Assembly: GCA_018268515.1 (NCBI GenBank)
Contig: JAFDWK010000065.1
Span: forward strand, 1 to 52,712
Length of the DNA: 52,712 bases
Direction of reading: 5' to 3'
From: Actinomycetota bacterium
Lineage (GTDB): Bacteria; Actinomycetota; Actinomycetes; Actinomycetales; Microbacteriaceae
The position numbers and the translations under genes are program-made. Position 1 is the stretch's first letter, and each line of letters starts with the position of its first letter. The notes under the pieces are model-generated. The model searched no databases, was not told where the DNA came from, and saw only the letters and a list, made by a program, of their open reading frames with translations. Shown piece after piece: positions 15,207-23,394 of this stretch.

Positions 15207-17176
15207 CCGCGTTCGACCCCGCCCGCCTGATCCTCCCGCCGGAGGATCGCGCCCTCTCCCCGCGCACCGGATGGACGCGCGAGCACTGGGCCGCGGTCGC
15301 GGATCACCTGCTGCTGTCGCTGCGGCCGTACTTCACGCCCACCCGCAGCCAGGTGCGCCTGCCCGGGCAGACCAGCAGCAGCGGGGCGGACAGCGACGGG
15401 CTGGAGGGCTTCGCGCGCTCGTTCATGCTGTTCGCGTTCCGGCTGACCGGTGAGCGCGGAGCGGATCCGCACGGCTTCCTGGACTGGTACCGCGACGGGC
15501 TCATCGCCGGCACGGATCCGCAGAACCCGCAGCGGTGGATCCTGCCCGCCGAGCAGGCGCAGGCCGAGGTCGAGGCCGCCTCGATCGCCCTCGGGCTGCA
15601 GCTGACCCGGCGCTGGCTGTGGGACACGCTCGACGCCGCCGCACAGCAGCGCATCGTGGACTGGCTGGCTCTGAACCCGGTGGGCTGGTACCCCGACAAC
15701 AACTGGCTCTGGTTCCGGATCACCGTCGAGACCTTCCTCGCCTCGGTCGGCGGACCGCACGACCCCGCGCGCATCGCCGCCGACCTCGCCCGCATCGAGG
15801 ACTACTACCAGCGGGACGGCTGGTGGGCGGACGGCGCGGTGCGCGCCTACGACTACTACTGCGGCTGGGCGATGCACCTGTATCCGCTGCTGTGGGCCGG
15901 ATCCGAAGGGGCGGACGCGTTCGGATCCGGGGCGCTCGCGCCGGTGTTCCGCGGCCGGCTCACCGCGTTCCTCGACGACTACGCGGCGCTCATCGGGGCG
16001 GACGGCATGCCCGTGCTGCAGGGGCGCAGCCTCATCTACCGCTTCGCCACGGCCGCGCCGCTGTGGATGGGCGCGGTCACCGGCGCCACCCGGCTGCCGC
16101 TCGGCACGCTGCGCCGCGCCGCCTCGGGCCAGCTGCGCGCGTTCGTGGAGCGCGGGGCGATCGACGAGCGCGGCCTGCTCACGATGGGGCTGTTCGGCGA
16201 GTGGCCGGCGATGGCGCAGACCTACTCCGGGGCCGGTTCGCCGTACTGGGCGTCGAAGGGCTTCCTCGGGCTGATGCTGCCCGCCGACCACGCCGTGTGG
16301 ACCGCCGTCGAGGAGCCGCTGCCGATCGAGCAGGGCGATGTGCGGCGCGTGACCCGCGCGGCCGGCTGGCTGGTCAGCGGCACGGCGTCGGACGGCATCG
16401 TGCGCGTGATCAACCACGGCGCCGACCACGCGCTCGAGGGCGACCGCACGGGCGACTCCGCGCTCTACGCCCGGTTCGGGTACTCCAGCGCCACACTGCC
16501 GCCGCTCACCGGTCCGGCGATCGACGACCCGGCCGACAACATGGTCGGCGCCCTCGACGCCGCAGGACGATCGACCCATCGCACGGGCTTTGCGCGCGGC
16601 GTCACCGGCGACGACGGGGTGGCGGCCTTCGCGACCTCGGTGGCCGACGCGCACTGGGTCGACTCGAGCATCGGCGTGCCCGCGTACGACCACGGATCCG
16701 GACGCTCCGGCGTGGTCACCGACGGGCCGCTGCTCGCGACCGCGAGCGTCGTCCGCGGCTCCTGGGAGGTGCGGGCGACCCGGCGCCTGGCCCGGGCCGG
16801 GGTTCCACGGGAGCCGCTGACCGTGCGGGTGAGCGGCTGGCCGCTGACCGGATCCGCCGAGGCCGCGGCGGAGGTGGAGCAGGGTGGGGTCTCGCTCGAT
16901 CTGGACGGACTGCGCTCCGCGCTGTTCGCGCTGTCAGAGGGGGCGACCGCCGCTGTGCGCACCGAGTCCGGCACCTCCCCGATCGGCGCGGTCACCTCCA
17001 TCCCGCGGCTCGACTTCGCGAATGTGGGCGAGGGCGACATCGTGATCGCGGCGGTGCGGTTGGGCCGCGGGGACGAAGCCGCGCCCACGGCGCGGGCTGT
17101 CGCGACCGAGGCGGGGGAGGCACTCGTCGACGTGCGCTGGCCCGACGGGGCGATCAGCGCGGTGCGGATCGGCTGA
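15203..17176 (+). CDS. DUF2264 domain protein
   Basis: A 657-residue protein. Residues ~15-370 match DUF2264 in size and character: an aromatic-rich helical domain with GWYPDNNWLWFRIT, YYQRDGWWADG, YDYYCGWAMHLYPLLW and YSGAGSPYWASKGFLGLMLP. The remainder is beta-rich. There is no signal peptide. DUF2264 proteins are unproven but occur in carbohydrate-degradation clusters, often beside heparinase-like lyases and YesL, as here. A hydrolase or lyase role on an acidic oligosaccharide is inferred. It is the third gene of the heparinase-regulator operon (4-nt overlap). Confidence 0.75.
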   Translation: MTAFDPARLILPPEDRALSPRTGWTREHWAAVADHLLLSLRPYFTPTRSQVRLPGQTSSSGADSDGLEGFARSFMLFAFRLTGERGADPHGFLDWYRDGLIAGTDPQNPQRWILPAEQAQAEVEAASIALGLQLTRRWLWDTLDAAAQQRIVDWLALNPVGWYPDNNWLWFRITVETFLASVGGPHDPARIAADLARIEDYYQRDGWWADGAVRAYDYYCGWAMHLYPLLWAGSEGADAFGSGALAPVFRGRLTAFLDDYAALIGADGMPVLQGRSLIYRFATAAPLWMGAVTGATRLPLGTLRRAASGQLRAFVERGAIDERGLLTMGLFGEWPAMAQTYSGAGSPYWASKGFLGLMLPADHAVWTAVEEPLPIEQGDVRRVTRAAGWLVSGTASDGIVRVINHGADHALEGDRTGDSALYARFGYSSATLPPLTGPAIDDPADNMVGALDAAGRSTHRTGFARGVTGDDGVAAFATSVADAHWVDSSIGVPAYDHGSGRSGVVTDGPLLATASVVRGSWEVRATRRLARAGVPREPLTVRVSGWPLTGSAEAAAEVEQGGVSLDLDGLRSALFALSEGATAAVRTESGTSPIGAVTSIPRLDFANVGEGDIVIAAVRLGRGDEAAPTARAVATEAGEALVDVRWPDGAISAVRIG

Positions 17177-17194
17177 GCGCCTGCTCCCGGTGCT

Positions 17195-17322
17195 CGAGGA
17201 TGGATTTCGCTGCTCCCGGCGTCCGTGCAGCGGCGGAATCCATCCCTGCACAGCCAGGACTTGCCAGTCAGAGATGGAAAACGCGTCTTCCGGTGAGCCT
17301 GTAGGCGCGAAATCCATCTTCG
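17195..17322. repeat. Intergenic element with four alternating copies of a GATGGATTTCGC motif
   Basis: Four copies of GATGGAttTCGC lie in 128 bp in orientations +, -, +, -. They are GATGGATTTCGC at 17199-17210, the reverse GGCGGAATCCATC near 17232-17244, GATGGAAAACGC near 17274-17285, and GCGAAATCCATC at 17307-17318. The outer pair forms arms of about 16 bp (one G:T). TGCTCCCGG also occurs twice (17182 and 17211). It lies between convergent genes, so it may terminate both. It could equally be a small mobile repeat or encode a structured RNA. Confidence 0.6.
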
Positions 17323-17369
17323 GAGCGGCACCCCGTCCGGATCCGATCCGATCCGATCGGCCCGGTCGC

Positions 17370-18242
17370 TCAGGCCGCCGTGGTGAGCCGGATCGCGTTC
17401 GCCCAGGGATCCTCGAAGGCGAGCGTGCGTCCGTCGTCGCGCACTGCGACGCCGAAGTGCGTCATGCGCTCGGCGACGGATCCGAGATCGTCCGCGCCCG
17501 GCAGCACGATGTCGACCCGGCCGAGGCCGAGGGCCGGGGCGCGGCGGCCGGCGCCCGCGCTGTTCCAGGTGTTCATCGCCATGTGGTGGTGGTAGCCGCC
17601 CGCGCTCACGAACAGCGCGGAGCCGCCGAGCTCCGTGGTGGTCTCGAAGCCGAGCCGGTGCACGTAGAACTCGCGGGCCGAGGCGACATCGCCGACCGAG
17701 AGGTGCACGTGACCGACCGTCGCGCCGCCGATCACCGGATCCGCGGTGCCCGACTCGGTGAGATGCTCGCCGAGGAACGCGTTCGGATCCAGGTACAGGG
17801 TGTCCATCTCGATCCGCCCATGCGTCCAGCTCCACTGGGTGCGGTCGCGGTCCCAGTACAGCTCGACGCCGTTTCCCTCGGGGTCGGTGAAGTAGAACGC
17901 CTGGCTGACCAGGTGGTCCGCGCTGCCGGTGAACGTGCCGGGGGCGTGCCGGGCGACCGAGTACAGCGCCGCCGCGAGCGCCGCCTGCGTCTCGAACAGG
18001 ATCGCGGTGTGGAACAGGCCCGCCGCCCGCGGGGCCGCATGCCTGAGCTCGGGGCTGTGCTGCAGGATCACCACGGGGGCGGTGCCGCGGCCGAGTACCA
18101 CCCGGTCGCCCTCGGCCGAGAGCACCCGCAGGGTCACCGCGTCGCGGTAGTAGGCGGTCATCGCGTCGAGGTCGGCGACGAGCAGGGTCACCGGACCCAT
18201 CGCGGTGTCGGCGGCGAGGAGGTCGGAGGAGGGGACGGTCAC
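17370..18242 (-). CDS. VOC family protein, catechol 2,3-dioxygenase (CatE)-like
   Basis: A 290-residue protein made of two glyoxalase/VOC modules (about residues 15-135 and 165-285). Metal-ligand candidates are His78 in GLFHTAIL, Glu127 in PEGNGVELYWDR and His in VGHVHLSVG, followed by a conserved GGYHHHMAMNTW. The tandem-module design and size match CatE-type extradiol dioxygenases of Gram-positives. A substrate other than catechol is quite possible. It is monocistronic, convergent with the DUF2264 gene and about 60 bp from the hydrolase terminus. Confidence 0.8.
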   Translation of the reverse strand: MTVPSSDLLAADTAMGPVTLLVADLDAMTAYYRDAVTLRVLSAEGDRVVLGRGTAPVVILQHSPELRHAAPRAAGLFHTAILFETQAALAAALYSVARHAPGTFTGSADHLVSQAFYFTDPEGNGVELYWDRDRTQWSWTHGRIEMDTLYLDPNAFLGEHLTESGTADPVIGGATVGHVHLSVGDVASAREFYVHRLGFETTTELGGSALFVSAGGYHHHMAMNTWNSAGAGRRAPALGLGRVDIVLPGADDLGSVAERMTHFGVAVRDDGRTLAFEDPWANAIRLTTAA

Positions 18243-18300
18243 GGTATATGCAACGGAATGGATCCCGGATCCATTCCGCCGGGCCCGCCTGAGGCCGTGC

Positions 18301-19563
18301 TCAGGACCGCAGCGCGGTCTCCCAGCGCGTGCCGGCCGTGAGCAGTCGCGGCAGGCCGGCGACGAGGCCGCGGCGGGGCAGTGCGCTCATCATCGCGCTC
18401 TCGGCGGGGAGCCGGCGCTGCTCGCCCCGACTCAGGCGCCGCAGCGCGTGCAGCAGCGCGAGCGGGTGGGACTCGAGCGCGCTGTGCCCGTTCTCGATCT
18501 CGACGAGCACCGCGTCCGGTGCGGTCTCGGCGACGCGCCGTGCCACCGCGGCCGGCGTGCGCAGATCGCGCGAACCGGTCAGCAGCACGGTCGGCCAGCG
18601 GAAGCCCGCCGCGGCCGAGGTCAGATCGAACGGCTCTCCCGAGAAGGGCGGGAAGCGGTCGGCGATCGGAGCGTAGGTGAGTGAGGGATCGAGCGCGGAT
18701 CCGTCCGGATCCGGCCCGAAGCCCAGCTCCCGGAACGCGATCTCGCCGACCAGGTCGAACTCGTAGAAGCCGGGCACGTGCGCCTCCGACTCGGCCTTGT
18801 CGACGTAGGTCTCGAGCGCGGCCCAGACGGATCCGCGTGCCCGGGCGCCACGGCCCGCGCGCGGCGATCCGCTCATGCGCCGGCGCAGCAGCGGCTCGAG
18901 CAGCTCCTCGCCGCCCAGCTCATATGCTGCGCGCAGCACACCCAGCAGGAGTCGCGGATCCGAGCCCTCATCCAGCAGCTCGCGCACCGACGCGGCGATC
19001 CGGGTATCGGCGTCCAGGAACAGCCGGCGGATCATCGCGCGCTCGGCGTCGCGGTCGGCGACCGACTGCAACGCGGAGTCCAGCAGCATCCCGGCGACGC
19101 GGTCGGGATGGCGGGCGCCGAAGGCGGCGGCGACATAGCTGCCGTAGGAGGAGCCGGAGACGTGCGCGCGCCGCACGCCCTCCCGGTCGAGCACGGCCGC
19201 GAGATCGTCGACGACATCGACCATGCGCATGGCCGACAGCGGCAGGCTGTGTCCGTCGACGTCGGCCCGGGAAAGCCCGACCCCGCGGTGCTCCATCATG
19301 ATCACGTCGAGCCCGCGTCGGGTCGCCTCGCGCCGGAACCGGCGATAAGGGAGGACGGATCCGAGTCCGGGCCCGCCCGGGATCACGACGATCGGCGTCT
19401 CCGAGCGCGGGCCGCTGCGCACGTAGGCCAGGTCGAACGCCGGCGCGGTGGGCGTCGCCGCACGCCGCACGCGATGCACCCCGCGCACGGGCGCCGCGAG
19501 CAGCCGGGGCAGAACGCTGGGTGCGCGCTCCTTCCGCTTCGCGGTGCTCGTCGCCTCGGCCAT
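18301..19563 (-). CDS. Alpha/beta hydrolase (proline iminopeptidase-like)
   Basis: A 420-residue alpha/beta-hydrolase. Visible elements are the oxyanion-loop motif GGPG at residues 63-66, the nucleophile elbow GSSYG (Ser139), an acid in SRDLRTPAAV and the catalytic His in IENGHSALESHP. A large helical cap sits between the nucleophile and the acid. The GGPG/GSSYG combination is typical of the prolyl-iminopeptidase (S33) group, including tripeptidyl aminopeptidases, but no secretion signal is present. The basic N-terminus and the GntR gene upstream give no clue to substrate. Confidence 0.8.
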   Translation of the reverse strand: MAEATSTAKRKERAPSVLPRLLAAPVRGVHRVRRAATPTAPAFDLAYVRSGPRSETPIVVIPGGPGLGSVLPYRRFRREATRRGLDVIMMEHRGVGLSRADVDGHSLPLSAMRMVDVVDDLAAVLDREGVRRAHVSGSSYGSYVAAAFGARHPDRVAGMLLDSALQSVADRDAERAMIRRLFLDADTRIAASVRELLDEGSDPRLLLGVLRAAYELGGEELLEPLLRRRMSGSPRAGRGARARGSVWAALETYVDKAESEAHVPGFYEFDLVGEIAFRELGFGPDPDGSALDPSLTYAPIADRFPPFSGEPFDLTSAAAGFRWPTVLLTGSRDLRTPAAVARRVAETAPDAVLVEIENGHSALESHPLALLHALRRLSRGEQRRLPAESAMMSALPRRGLVAGLPRLLTAGTRWETALRS

Positions 19564-19640
19564 GTCTCGATTATGCGCGGCCCCGCGTCAGCGGATCCTG
19601 TCGGGCGGCTATCAGCGGGATCAAGAAGGCGTCGGCGGGA

Positions 19641-20363
19641 TCACGAAGCAGGCGTGGCCATGGCTTCCACCGCGTCGTCGGCCTCGCTGACGATCGCCGC
19701 CATCGCCACGGCCGCCGCCTCGGGATCGCGGGCGGTGATGGCCGCGGCGACGTCCTGGTGCAGGCGCAGCGCGGTCTCGTCGGCGCGGCGGGGCATGAGC
19801 GCGTGCGCGGTGCGCCCGTGCAGCAGTGCGGCGACGACGTCGGCGAGGCCCGCGAGGTAGGGGTTGCCGGAGCCGCGCAGCACCGCCGCGTGGAAGTCGA
19901 TGTCGTGCTGCAGATAGGCGGGCTGGTCGGCGCGGTCGCCGTGCTCGACCATGCCGAGCACGGCCTTCACGATCGCGGCGCGCTGCTCCGCCTCCGCGTG
20001 AGACGCGGCGAGGCGGGCGGCGAGCGGCTCGATCGCGGAGCGCAGCTGGCTGAGCTCGTGCAGCGTGCGGAGCCGGCCGGATCCGTCCAGCCGCCAGCGG
20101 ATCACCTCGGGGGCGTACGGGCTCCACCGGTCGGCGGGCAGCACCTCCACCCCGGCGCGGCGGCGCACCTCGACCAGCCCCATGGTCTCGAGCACCCGCA
20201 CCACCTCGCGCATGGCCGAGCGGGACACGCCCTGCTCGGCCGCGACGTCGGCGGTGAGCAGCCGGGCGCCGGGCGCGAGCTCGCCCTCCACGATGCGCGT
20301 GCCGATCGCGTCGAGTAGGCGGTGATGCTGCGCCGAAGCCGCTTCGCGGGTCCCTTCTACCAT
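19641..20363 (-). CDS. gntR: GntR-family (FadR/FCD type) regulator of the gluconate genes
   Basis: About 240 residues. The N-terminal winged helix (RIVEGELAPGARLLTADVAAEQGVSRSAMREVVRVLETMGLVEVRRRAGVEVL) is followed by an FCD ligand domain with metal-type His residues (DIDFHAAVL, RLHQDV). ATG at 20363 is chosen; 20372 is equally possible, and anything longer runs into the promoter region. It is divergent from GntP-GntK, the standard arrangement for a gluconate repressor released by gluconate or gluconate-6-phosphate. The gene name rests on this context. Confidence 0.85.
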   Translation of the reverse strand: MVEGTREAASAQHHRLLDAIGTRIVEGELAPGARLLTADVAAEQGVSRSAMREVVRVLETMGLVEVRRRAGVEVLPADRWSPYAPEVIRWRLDGSGRLRTLHELSQLRSAIEPLAARLAASHAEAEQRAAIVKAVLGMVEHGDRADQPAYLQHDIDFHAAVLRGSGNPYLAGLADVVAALLHGRTAHALMPRRADETALRLHQDVAAAITARDPEAAAVAMAAIVSEADDAVEAMATPAS

Positions 20364-20438
20364 GCCCCTCATTATGGCGATAGTCCCGGCAAGTACGCTG
20401 CCGACGGCATTCAAAATAGGCATATTACAGAACTGGCC

Positions 20439-20467
20439 TTGATTAAGTCCTACTTATCGCATACGCT
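20439..20467 (+). promoter_or_regulatory. gntP promoter with internal candidate GntR operator
   Basis: TTGATT (20439-20444), a 17-nt spacer, then TACGCT (20462-20467) form a reasonable sigma70 promoter. An imperfect palindrome GATTAAGTCCTACTTATC (20441-20458) fills the spacer, with one mismatched pair. Its position between -35 and -10 suits repression by the divergent GntR/FadR-type protein. The region is A/T-rich compared with its surroundings. Confidence 0.55.
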
Positions 20468-20501
20468 GAGGCGAAATCTCTCCGCCAGACCAAGGAAGCT
20501 C

Positions 20502-21962
20502 ATGGCCATGTCCTCGAATCTCCTCGCCGCCGTTCCCGGGATCCTCTCGGCCGCCGATCCGCTGCCGCCCACGACGACCGCCCCGGAATGGGTGCTGATC
20601 CTCGCGGCGCTCATCGGCATCGCGACCATCGTGGTGCTCATCACCTGGGTCAAGCTGCACCCGTTCCTCTCCCTCGTGATCGGCTCGATCGTCACCGGTC
20701 TCGTGGCCGGCATGTCGGCCACCCAGACGGTCACGAGTTTCTCCAACGGCTTCGGATCCACCGCCGGCGGCGTCGGCGTGCTGATCGCGCTCGGCGCGAT
20801 CTACGGCAAGCTGCTCGCCGACTCCGGCGGCGCGGACCGGGTCGTGGACACCTTGATCTCCAAGGCGAGCACCGCGGCGCTGCCCTGGGTCATGGGCCTG
20901 GTGGGTGCGCTGATCGGCCTGCCCATGTTCTTCGAGGTCGGCCTCGTGCTGCTGGTGCCGGTGATCATCCTGGTCGCGCGCCGCTCGGGCGTCTCGCTCA
21001 TGAAGATCGCGATCCCCACGCTCGCCGGGCTCTCCGCGATGCACGGCCTCGTGCCGCCGCACCCCGGACCGCTCGCCGCGATCAGCCTGATCGGCGCGAA
21101 CCTGGGCCTCACCCTCGCGTTCGGCGTGCTCGTCGCGATCCCGACGGTCATCATCGCCGGCCCCCTGTTCGGCCGCCTCGCCGCCCGCTGGGTGGATGTG
21201 CCGGTGCCGGCGCTGTTCCAGACCGCGGAGGACACGGCCGCCCCCGGCGAGACCGCGGCGGTCAAGGCGCGCAAGCGTCCGAGCTTCGGCGCGACGCTGT
21301 TCAGCATCCTGCTGCCCGTGTTCCTGATGCTGCTGTCGGCGATCACCGACATCATCGCGCCGGCCGACACCTCCGCCGTCAAGGGCATCATCGACTTCCT
21401 CGGCAAGCCCGTGATCGCGCTGCTCATCGCCGTGCTGGTCGGCATGGTCGTGCTCGGACGCGGCGGCGGCATGAGCTCGAAGGAGGTCGGCGCCTCGGTG
21501 TCGTCCTCGCTGCCGGCGATCGCCGGGATCCTCCTCATCGTGGGCGCCGGAGGCGGCTTCAAGCAGGTGCTCGTCGACTCCACGATCGGCACGGTCATCG
21601 CGCACGCCATCTCCGGCATCGGCGGGGCGCTGCCGATCGTGCTGTTCTTCGCCTGGCTCGTCGCGGTGCTGATCCGCATCGCCACCGGATCCGCGACGGT
21701 CGCGACCATCACGGCGGCGGGCATCCTGCAGCCGCTGGTGCACGACCTCGGCCTGTCGTCGGCCGGATCCGCCCTGCTGGTGCTCGCGATCGGCGCCGGA
21801 TCCGTGTTCCTCTCGCACGTCAACGATGCGGGCTTCTGGCTGATCAAGGAGTACTTCGGCCTGAGCATCCCGCAGACGCTGAAGTCGTGGTCGATCATGG
21901 AGTGCCTGATCTCGGTCACAGGTCTCGCCGGTGTCATGCTCATCGGCGTCTTCGTGGGCTGA
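20502..21962 (+). CDS. gntP: Gluconate:H+ symporter (GntP family)
   Basis: A 486-residue permease with about 12 hydrophobic helices. GntP-family motifs include WVKLHPFLSLVIGSIVTGL, GFGSTAGGVGVLIALGAIYGKLL, AMHGLVPPHPGP and the C-terminal ATGSATVATITAAG and SHVNDAGFWL. It imports gluconate with protons. The start at 20502 follows AAGGAAG; an ATG six bases later is a possible alternative. It is followed after 19 nt by gluconokinase and divergent from GntR, forming a complete uptake and phosphorylation module. Confidence 0.93.
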   Translation: MAMSSNLLAAVPGILSAADPLPPTTTAPEWVLILAALIGIATIVVLITWVKLHPFLSLVIGSIVTGLVAGMSATQTVTSFSNGFGSTAGGVGVLIALGAIYGKLLADSGGADRVVDTLISKASTAALPWVMGLVGALIGLPMFFEVGLVLLVPVIILVARRSGVSLMKIAIPTLAGLSAMHGLVPPHPGPLAAISLIGANLGLTLAFGVLVAIPTVIIAGPLFGRLAARWVDVPVPALFQTAEDTAAPGETAAVKARKRPSFGATLFSILLPVFLMLLSAITDIIAPADTSAVKGIIDFLGKPVIALLIAVLVGMVVLGRGGGMSSKEVGASVSSSLPAIAGILLIVGAGGGFKQVLVDSTIGTVIAHAISGIGGALPIVLFFAWLVAVLIRIATGSATVATITAAGILQPLVHDLGLSSAGSALLVLAIGAGSVFLSHVNDAGFWLIKEYFGLSIPQTLKSWSIMECLISVTGLAGVMLIGVFVG

Positions 21963-21981
21963 CCGGAGCGAGGAGAACCTG

Positions 21982-22512
21982 ATGACGATCATGAACACGC
22001 CGCCGACCATCCTCGTGGTGATGGGGGTCTCCGGATCCGGCAAGAGCACGCTCGCCGGGGTGCTGGCGGGCCGGCTGGGCTGGGCCCTGCAGGAGGGGGA
22101 CGACCTGCACCCCGCCGCGAACGTCGCGAAGATGGAGGCCGGGATCCCGCTCACCGACGAGGACCGGCGGCCATGGCTCGAACTGATCCGGGCGTGGATC
22201 GCCGCACGGCAGGAGGCGGGGGAGCCCGGTGTGGTGACCTGCTCGGCGCTGCGGCGCAGCTATCGGGAGATCCTCGCCCGCCCCGGGGTCGAGTTCGTGC
22301 ACCTGGAGGGCACCCGGCATGATCTCGCCGAGCGCCTCGGACGACGGCTCGGGCACTTCATGCCGGCCTCGCTGCTGGAGTCGCAGCTCGAGACGCTCGA
22401 GCCGCTCGGGCCGGAGGAGGCGGGGTTCGTGGTGGACACGGCGCTGCCCGTGCAGGAGGCCGCACAGCAGGTGCTCGACTGGCTCGAGGCGCACGACGCG
22501 TCGGGTCGCTGA
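21982..22512 (+). CDS. gntK: Gluconokinase
   Basis: A 176-residue P-loop kinase. The Walker A motif GVSGSGKST is at about residues 15-23. Typical GntK sequence follows: LQEGDDLHPAANVAKMEAGIPLTDEDRRPWL, the VTCSALRRSYREILA block and HFMPASLLESQLETLEPL. It converts gluconate to 6-phosphogluconate for the pentose phosphate pathway. The start at 21982 is preceded by GAGGAG. It is co-transcribed with gntP, and a perfect 14-bp hairpin begins at its stop codon. Confidence 0.95.
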   Translation: MTIMNTPPTILVVMGVSGSGKSTLAGVLAGRLGWALQEGDDLHPAANVAKMEAGIPLTDEDRRPWLELIRAWIAARQEAGEPGVVTCSALRRSYREILARPGVEFVHLEGTRHDLAERLGRRLGHFMPASLLESQLETLEPLGPEEAGFVVDTALPVQEAAQQVLDWLEAHDASGR

Positions 22513-22544
22513 GACGCCGGCCGGCAGAGCCCGGCCGGCGTCTC
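22511..22544 (+). terminator. Hairpin after gntK
   Basis: Perfect 14-bp stem GAGACGCCGGCCGG (22511-22524) with CCGGCCGGCGTCTC (22531-22544) and a 6-nt loop. It starts inside the gntK stop codon and lacks a T tract, as is common in high-GC actinobacteria. Confidence 0.75.
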
Positions 22545-22586
22545 GCGCCTCGCGGGGCACCGCGTAATTGGATCCGGTACGACACG

Positions 22587-22614
22587 TTGCGGTGTCGCGG
22601 GACGGTGCCACAAT
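22587..22614 (+). promoter_or_regulatory. Promoter giving a leaderless GntR transcript
   Basis: TTGCGG (22587-22592) and CACAAT (22609-22614) are 16 nt apart. The predicted start about 7 nt downstream coincides with the ATG at 22622, and no ribosome-binding site is present, so a leaderless mRNA is likely. A GGATCC word lies just upstream. Confidence 0.5.
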
Positions 22615-22621
22615 GGGCCGC

Positions 22622-23329
22622 ATGGGGAACGTGGGGAGCGTCGAACTGGAGTCGGCCAGGGTGGTCCGGCTGCTCCGCGATTCGATCCTGTCCGGACGGC
22701 GGCGGCCGGGGGACCGCCTGATCGAACGGGACATCGCCGAGGAGCTGGCCGTGAGCCGGCTGCCGGTGCGGGAGGCGATCCTGCAGCTGCTCGGGGAGGG
22801 GCTGCTCACCGCCCGGCCGCGATCCTGGGCCGTGGTGCGGCAGTTCACCGAGGCGGATGTGCGCGACATCGCACAGGTGCGCGACGCGCTGGAGGTGCTC
22901 GTCTTCGAGGTGGCTGCGCAACGGCACACCGCGGAGGGACGCGCACGGGTCGAGGAGGCCCTGCAGCGGCAGTTCGATGCGGCCAGGGCGGGCGAGGTCG
23001 CGCTGGCGCACCACGCGAGCGCCGAATTCCACCTGCTGATGGCCGAGCTCGCCGAGAACGCGACGGTCAACGAGATCCTGCAGATGATGCACGGCCGCTT
23101 GCTGCTGCTGTTCAAGGAGCACGACGACCTCGTCGCGATGGCAGAGGATCACGCCCGCATCTTCGAATCGTTCGCCGCCCGCGACACGGCGACGCTGCGC
23201 CTGCGCCTGCAGCGGCACCTGCGCGCCGGCACCGAGACCGCGCTGCGCAAGCTGGAGGAGTACAACGCGGAGACCGTCGCGATCCGCGCGCGGGCGGCTC
23301 AGGAGGATGAGCCCGTCCCCGGAGCATGA
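22622..23329 (+). CDS. GntR-family regulator (FCD type)
   Basis: A 235-residue regulator. The winged HTH is at residues ~10-70 (VVRLLRDSILSGRRRPGDRLIERDIAEELAVSRLPVREAILQLLGEGLL), followed by an FCD domain with DALEVLVFEVAAQ, HHASAEFHLLMAELA and a distal His in LQRHLRAG. ATG at 22622 is preferred because it sits at the predicted transcription start; ATG at 22613 overlaps the -10 box. No obvious target operon is adjacent; it converges on an SDR gene, so its regulon is probably elsewhere. The family call is certain, the ligand unknown. Confidence 0.85.
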   Translation: MGNVGSVELESARVVRLLRDSILSGRRRPGDRLIERDIAEELAVSRLPVREAILQLLGEGLLTARPRSWAVVRQFTEADVRDIAQVRDALEVLVFEVAAQRHTAEGRARVEEALQRQFDAARAGEVALAHHASAEFHLLMAELAENATVNEILQMMHGRLLLLFKEHDDLVAMAEDHARIFESFAARDTATLRLRLQRHLRAGTETALRKLEEYNAETVAIRARAAQEDEPVPGA

Positions 23330-23394
23330 CATCGCGGGCGGGTGGCGCTGCCGGGCCGGCGGTGCTCCGGCTTCGCGGCGAGTCCGCGGGCCGG

